64,000 nt of DNA from Amaurobius ferox (taxonomy: Eukaryota; Arthropoda; Arachnida; Araneae; Amaurobiidae), in contig OX578153.1 in assembly GCA_951213105.1 (NCBI GenBank), forward strand, positions 53,102,520 to 53,166,519, read 5' to 3'. How positions within the stretch are numbered: the first letter of the stretch is position 1; each line of letters starts with the position of its first letter. A program made the translations under genes and the position numbers. The notes beneath the pieces were generated by a model. That model made no database searches, was not told the origin of the DNA, and worked only from the letters and a program-made list of their open reading frames with translations. Of this stretch, positions 59,731 through 64,000 are shown in pieces.

Positions 59731-60137
59731 AGATTTATAGTTGTTGTTGAGACCCAGACCGTCCGACCTACCAGAAAGGTGTAAGGTAACTGTTTGGACG
59801 GCCAGGAAATGCCACCCAATTTAGACCGGAACCCAGTGGGGGAGGCATCCACAGGGACCATACCCTCCTTCCCCTACCACCAACCTCTCGGAAGGACTTA
59901 CAGACCCACATATTTAACGTGATCGTACTCCGCATGAACACAGCGGCAGTTGTGGTAGCGTGCAAATACAGCACGCAAACCACCGGGCTACCGCGCCCGA
60001 AATGTGCAAACAGCACGCGGTGTTCTCAGGTGGTCACCCACTCAAGTACTAACCGCGCCCGATGCTGCTTAATTTCGGTGATCTAACGAGAACCAGTGTT
60101 TTCAGCATGGTACGGCCGTTGGCGGGTAGATTTATAG
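59731..60137 (-). mobile_element. Chimeric 5S rRNA + tRNA-headed SINE, copy S1c
   Basis: Read on the minus strand. From 60123 to 60005 a 119-bp sequence matches 5S rRNA from start to end: GCCAACGGCCGTACCATGCT, GTTCTCGTTAGATCACCGAA, TTAAGCAGCATCGGGCGCGG, TAGTACTTGAGTGGGTGACC and GAGAACACCGCGTGCTGTTT. Next come the tRNA-like A-box start (GGGCGCGGTAGCCCGGTGG) without the B box, the S1 body and a (CAA)n tail at 59741. AGATTTATAG occurs at both boundaries (59731-59740 and 60128-60137), so the 5S part lies inside the inserted unit. Confidence 0.9.
60005..60123 (-). pseudogene. 5S rRNA-derived SINE head
   Basis: Length and order agree with a complete 5S gene. The internal promoter elements (A box around AATTAAGCAGCATCGGGC, C box around GTGGGTGACCACCTGAGA) are largely kept, with scattered substitutions. 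It lacks a T-run terminator and continues into the SINE, so it is not an ordinary 5S gene. Confidence 0.9.
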
Positions 60138-61569
60138 TGTAAAAATCCAGACATACATAGTAAAATGCAAGGCCAATTACAGGTGTGCATGTGTCAGGAG
60201 GGGGGGGGGGGGGGGGCAGGGAATAGGACAATAGAAACAGATGCCTCTAAGATTTTCTTTGTTGTTTGGATTAGTCTATGTTTAGCAAATATTATAGTTC
60301 ATAATAACAATATTTTGGTATAACAATTTGTTTATTGTAATGTAACAGTACTTTAATTAACTTGGTTATTTGAATAGCATAAATGCTATTTAACTCTGTT
60401 TTATTTTCTCTTGTACTACAGTATAGGAAAAGCATTGTAAATTTTTCAGATTCAGGGTTTTGATAAGAAAAGAGACTTCCAGAACACATTTGAATACTTT
60501 GAAATATGTTTGTCTGTGTCTTTGCATATATATAATCTTAGTTTGCACACAATAACTTAAAAAGTTACATTAGGTACTATAAAATTTTGTATGTAAATTC
60601 ATTATGTAAAAGCAAGTACTAGATAAAAATTTTGTAATTATATAATTAGAAGACAAATTATTAGAAAATTAAGTTTTTCAAAGCTTTATTCTCTTTTGGG
60701 AAATAATGACAGGGTAGTTAGAATAATACAGGAAATACAGGAAACTGAGTTCGAACAATTCTATGCTTGTAACAGGTATTTGAATAGTATGAATTAACAC
60801 AAATTAGATGAATATTTATCTAATTAACCAGTTTATCATTAATTCCCCAATTAGCCAATACAAAAGTTTATCAGTTAGATAGATACGGCTTGACTTCGGT
60901 TTAGCGATTTGATAGGAAGCAGCTATTTTACATGTTATTTTGTAAAAATGATAACATTGAGAAAGAGAGATCATTTAAAATTATTTTTAAAAATGTAATA
61001 TGTCTATCTTGATATAAAAAGTATGACTATTATCCTTTTTATTTATAAAACGGGATAAAAGTTGAAATCTCTTGATTCACACAAAAATGCTTTTTTAAAA
61101 TAAATTGAATTGATAAATATATATATATCTTTACATCATCTTTACATCAAGTTATGAAAAAATTGTTCAATCAGTCTCTTTTTTGTATTTTACACAATAC
61201 ATTTTACTTTCTTTCTATTTAAAAGATGAGAAAGTTGCATTTTGCTGAATTAATAATTTTTATTTAATTCAACACTTCAGCAAAAGAATGCTGCTTGCTC
61301 TCTACCATTTCAGTGTCTTTTTCTATTTCTCTGCTTTCTTGATATTTAGTGATTCTTTCTTAAATTTCAGGAGATTTTAAGTTATGAATAGTTAACTGCT
61401 TATTCTATGTTATTAATAAACTTAATTCTTTGATTATATTGCTAGATGAAAGCTGGGCACCAGATCACCATTGTGCCTAAGAATCTGCTCTTTGGCATCA
61501 AGAATCTTAGTTCTGTTTATAAACAGTTACTAACTATCATTTATAAACACTTTATCATTTATAGACATT
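60138..61569. other. Intronic AT-rich DNA
   Basis: A run of about 20 G lies at 60199-60217. 60405-60600 (ACTACAGTATAGGAAAAGCA, TTCCAGAACACATTTGAATA, TGTTTGTCTGTGTCTT) looks like a third decayed type H repeat. No exon identified. Confidence 0.45.
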
Positions 61570-62010
61570 ATTATTGCCCCTACACAGACCACTGGTACAT
61601 TTGTTCCATGATTTCAGCCTTTAGGTCGAACCCCTGCCCCTACACGGACCACTGGCACATTCGTTCCACGATTTTGACCTTTAGATCAAACTCCTGCCCC
61701 TACATGGACCACTGGTACATTCGTTCCACAGATTTCGACCTTTAGGTCGAATCCTTGCCTCTGTATGGATCTTCGGTTGCATGGAGAAAGTGATCTTGCT
61801 ACATGCGACGTGCACATATAAACTTGCATCCTAATAAATCAGAGATCACTGGGTGGCAACGTGTTGCTGTAGAACAATCTTTAGGTCGAACCCCTGCCCC
61901 TACATAGATCACTGGTACATTCATTCCACAGATTTCGACCTTTAGGTCGAACCCCTACCCTGTACGTGATCCTTGGTTGCATGCAGAAAGTGATTTTGCT
62001 ATCTGCGACA
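61570..62010 (+). repeat. Minisatellite, about 60-bp unit, with a higher-order block
   Basis: CCCCTACA.GGACCACTGGYA units start at 61576, 61637 and 61697. A further unit lies at about 61898 after an unrelated 140-bp block. A flanking GGTTGCATGxAGAAAGTGATYTTGCTA block follows at about 61771 and again at 61975, giving a higher-order repeat of about 200 bp. Units contain TTCGACCTTTAGGTCGAA, an 18-bp palindrome (61734-61751, 61934-61951). The ORF at 61446-61745 just reads the array. Confidence 0.85.
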
Positions 62011-64000
62011 TCACAGATAAAATTGTAGCATAAAAATTTTAAATTTTAACTTAAAATTTTAAATAAAAATTTTAACGTTTTTATGAGTACTATTCACTGT
62101 TATTCAAATTAAATTACACAATCATTTACATTAAAAACTCTTGTTTAGAATACAGTAGTAAATGACATTTTGGCAGGAGGAACCTATTTCTAAACACAGA
62201 AGAATGGGTGGGCACTTAAGATAGGTGGGGCCAATTTCAAAACACTGGAGAATGTGCCAACTTGGTGCGATTTGTACGTGAGGTGGGTTGGTCTCCGGAT
62301 TTACCCAAATTTTTTTTATGATTATATTGTTGAATTTAAATAACTAACACAGCAGACTTTGAATTTAGGCTGAAACAATTTTATACAATGCACATATGTA
62401 TTGAGCTTACAGTGAAAAATGTTTTAATAGATGGAAAATTTAGAAGATTCAAGAGTAACAAAGGCTTAAATTGAATATTTGCAGCAATCAAAAATCATTG
62501 TATATACCAGTTAGATAAAAACAATTCCATCAGGTGTCCCAATGTGCTCCACATGTGTGTGCCTCAAAGTGTCTGAACAGGCCAGCTTCTTCTTTAAGGC
62601 TCACATTCTTTTAGCCCCCTTAACTCTTCAATAACCATTTCAAATCTAATTTTACAATAAATTTGCCTATTTCTTTATGTATAGTTTTATTTAAATAATG
62701 AAATTCTAATCCCACTGTTACTGCACAAATAATTTGCATAAATGCAAATTTTACATTACTTATATGTAAAATTTGCCTACAAAATTTACAAGTTTTTTGA
62801 TTGTTATGAAAACTAAAAAAAAAATGATAACTTATTATCTAATTGCAGTAGAGCTTTCAATGCACAGCAGCAAATGCACAGGGGGATGGGGGGGGGGGGT
62901 GGCATCTAGTGGTAAGTAAAATAGTTAATCTCGAGCTTAATTTTAAAATATAAGGTATGGATTGTGTCCAAGTGCTCCACTTTCATATAGAATAACATTC
63001 TTAAATAATAATACTTTTAATTTCATTTTATTTTGACTCATGCAGGGTGTATGTGGTTCTTAAAAGTTCTTAAAAACTACTTAATTTCTGATTTTGATCA
63101 AGAAATTCAACCTTAAAACTGCTTGAATTTGTACTAAGTTGCTTAATTTTCTTTCAGATAACACTGTTTAGAAATTGCAATAAAAACCGGAAGAATTGTT
63201 TCTCGTTCAAGGATGATTAGGTTGTAAACTGCACAATTTCCCCCATTATATGAAAAAGGGGTTAAGGTGTTTCATATTTTCCAGTTGCTGTTCATTAGAG
63301 TTTCTTCTACTGTCTTGGTCTAAACCCAATTCTGATATCCTGAGTCTAATGATAGATTATCGCATCATATATAAGCAGGGTGCTGGAAAATTCCAGAGCT
63401 TATTTGTGTAACATTTATTTCAATTTAGTGTACAATTATATCCATAATCACCTGATCTTCCAATCAGTAAAGCTTTCTTCCATTTTTATGTTTTATTTGT
63501 AAAATTCTCTAATATACCTGTGAAAGCTCACCTTTCCTTACTTGTGATCATTCATATAAAATATTGGCCAAATATTTTCAATCCAGCAAAATCCAAAATA
63601 TGTCAATTTTGCTCAAATTAAAAAAAAAAAAAAATTGAAGGCAGAAATTATTGTAAGCATTTCGGGATTTCTGATATAGTGTTGAAATCAAATGATATGA
63701 ATAGTATATGTGAAGTTTGATAAAATTTTATATTGCATTAAACCTACTATTATTCCAGGCTAACATTTTTTTCTGTAATCTTAATTTTTTTTAATGAAAA
63801 GTGTGCATTAACTCTTTTAGGGATGGCATCAAATTTATTTTCTTTCTAAAATGCACCTGTATGAAATGATTACCTCTCTAACCAGCTTTTGTCAGAATGC
63901 TGGATGGCTAGTTTTTACTAAAGACATTTGTTGCCATTGGCAGTGACACATGTCTCCATAATTGCTATATATTTTGTAACATATGTTTCAGACAAATTTG
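62011..64000 (+). other. AT-rich DNA, presumably intron of the reductase-like gene
   Basis: Read in three plus-strand frames for the next reductase exon; none found. A G-run lies at 62881-62900 and an A-run at 63620-63635. Confidence 0.45.

Noticed and set aside
61446..61745. 99-codon ORF with repeated CPY.DHW.I.S motifs
   Set aside because: It reads a 60-bp minisatellite whose unit length is divisible by three. The following units break the frame, and there is no known domain.
63990..64000. Possible acceptor TATGTTTCAG followed by ACAAATTTG as reductase exon 2
   Set aside because: The phase would fit (G+AC = Asp), but only nine bases remain in the window and no family residue can be verified.
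1..64000. CRISPR arrays, bacterial operons, phage or plasmid features
   Set aside because: None present. Regular direct repeats here are microsatellites, minisatellites or a 300-bp satellite in a eukaryotic, intron-containing context.

Overview
This is an AT-rich, repeat-dense eukaryotic window, not a microbial one: there are no operons or long ORFs, genes are split by multi-kilobase introns with GT..AG splice sites, and most of the DNA is mobile-element derived. The DEG/ENaC-type channel gene, the Tc1-like transposase remnant, the tRNA- and 5S-derived SINEs and the long (TG)n-bearing non-autonomous repeats suggest an arthropod, most likely a chelicerate (spider-like) genome. That placement is inference. 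Most of the listed ORFs are chance readings of AC/TG microsatellites inside repeats.

Left part (1-24 kb, minus strand): four exons of one amiloride-sensitive sodium channel (DEG/ENaC) family gene can be assembled by splice phase: 23598-23345, 17783-17654, 2342-2188 and 89-1 (cut by the window edge). Together they give about 209 residues covering the N-terminus, TM1 and the start of the extracellular domain. The introns (about 5.6, 15.3 and 2.1 kb) are packed with repeats. A broken second copy of the first coding exon lies just upstream at 23775-23962.

Three repeat families dominate. Families A (about 0.95 kb) and B (about 0.75-0.83 kb) share both termini but not their interiors. Family D (about 1.3 kb) has analogous ends. 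All begin with an ACTTT..AAAGT hairpin, carry a TG- or CTGT-rich microsatellite, end in a second hairpin followed by GATTTTT, and sit in T/A runs. I suggest they are rolling-circle (Helentron/HINE-like) non-autonomous elements, but this is unproven. At 38.1-41.8 kb they form a three-level nest.

Middle (24-48 kb): CAGGGGTAT-type repeat copies, an inverted-repeat (foldback) structure at 28.7-29.3 kb, short tRNA-derived SINE fragments, a dead Tc1/mariner-like transposase (30.8-31.9 kb), more A and D copies, and two copies of a longer tRNA-headed SINE with clear target-site duplications.

Right part (50-64 kb): mostly low-complexity AT-rich DNA. The first coding exon of a NAD(P)H-dependent FMN reductase-like (flavodoxin-fold) gene starts at 58624 on the plus strand. 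At 59.74-60.13 kb the third copy of the long SINE carries a complete 5S rRNA-derived head fused to the tRNA-derived head; the whole chimera is bounded by a target-site duplication. A roughly 60-bp minisatellite with internal palindromes lies at 61.57-62.0 kb.
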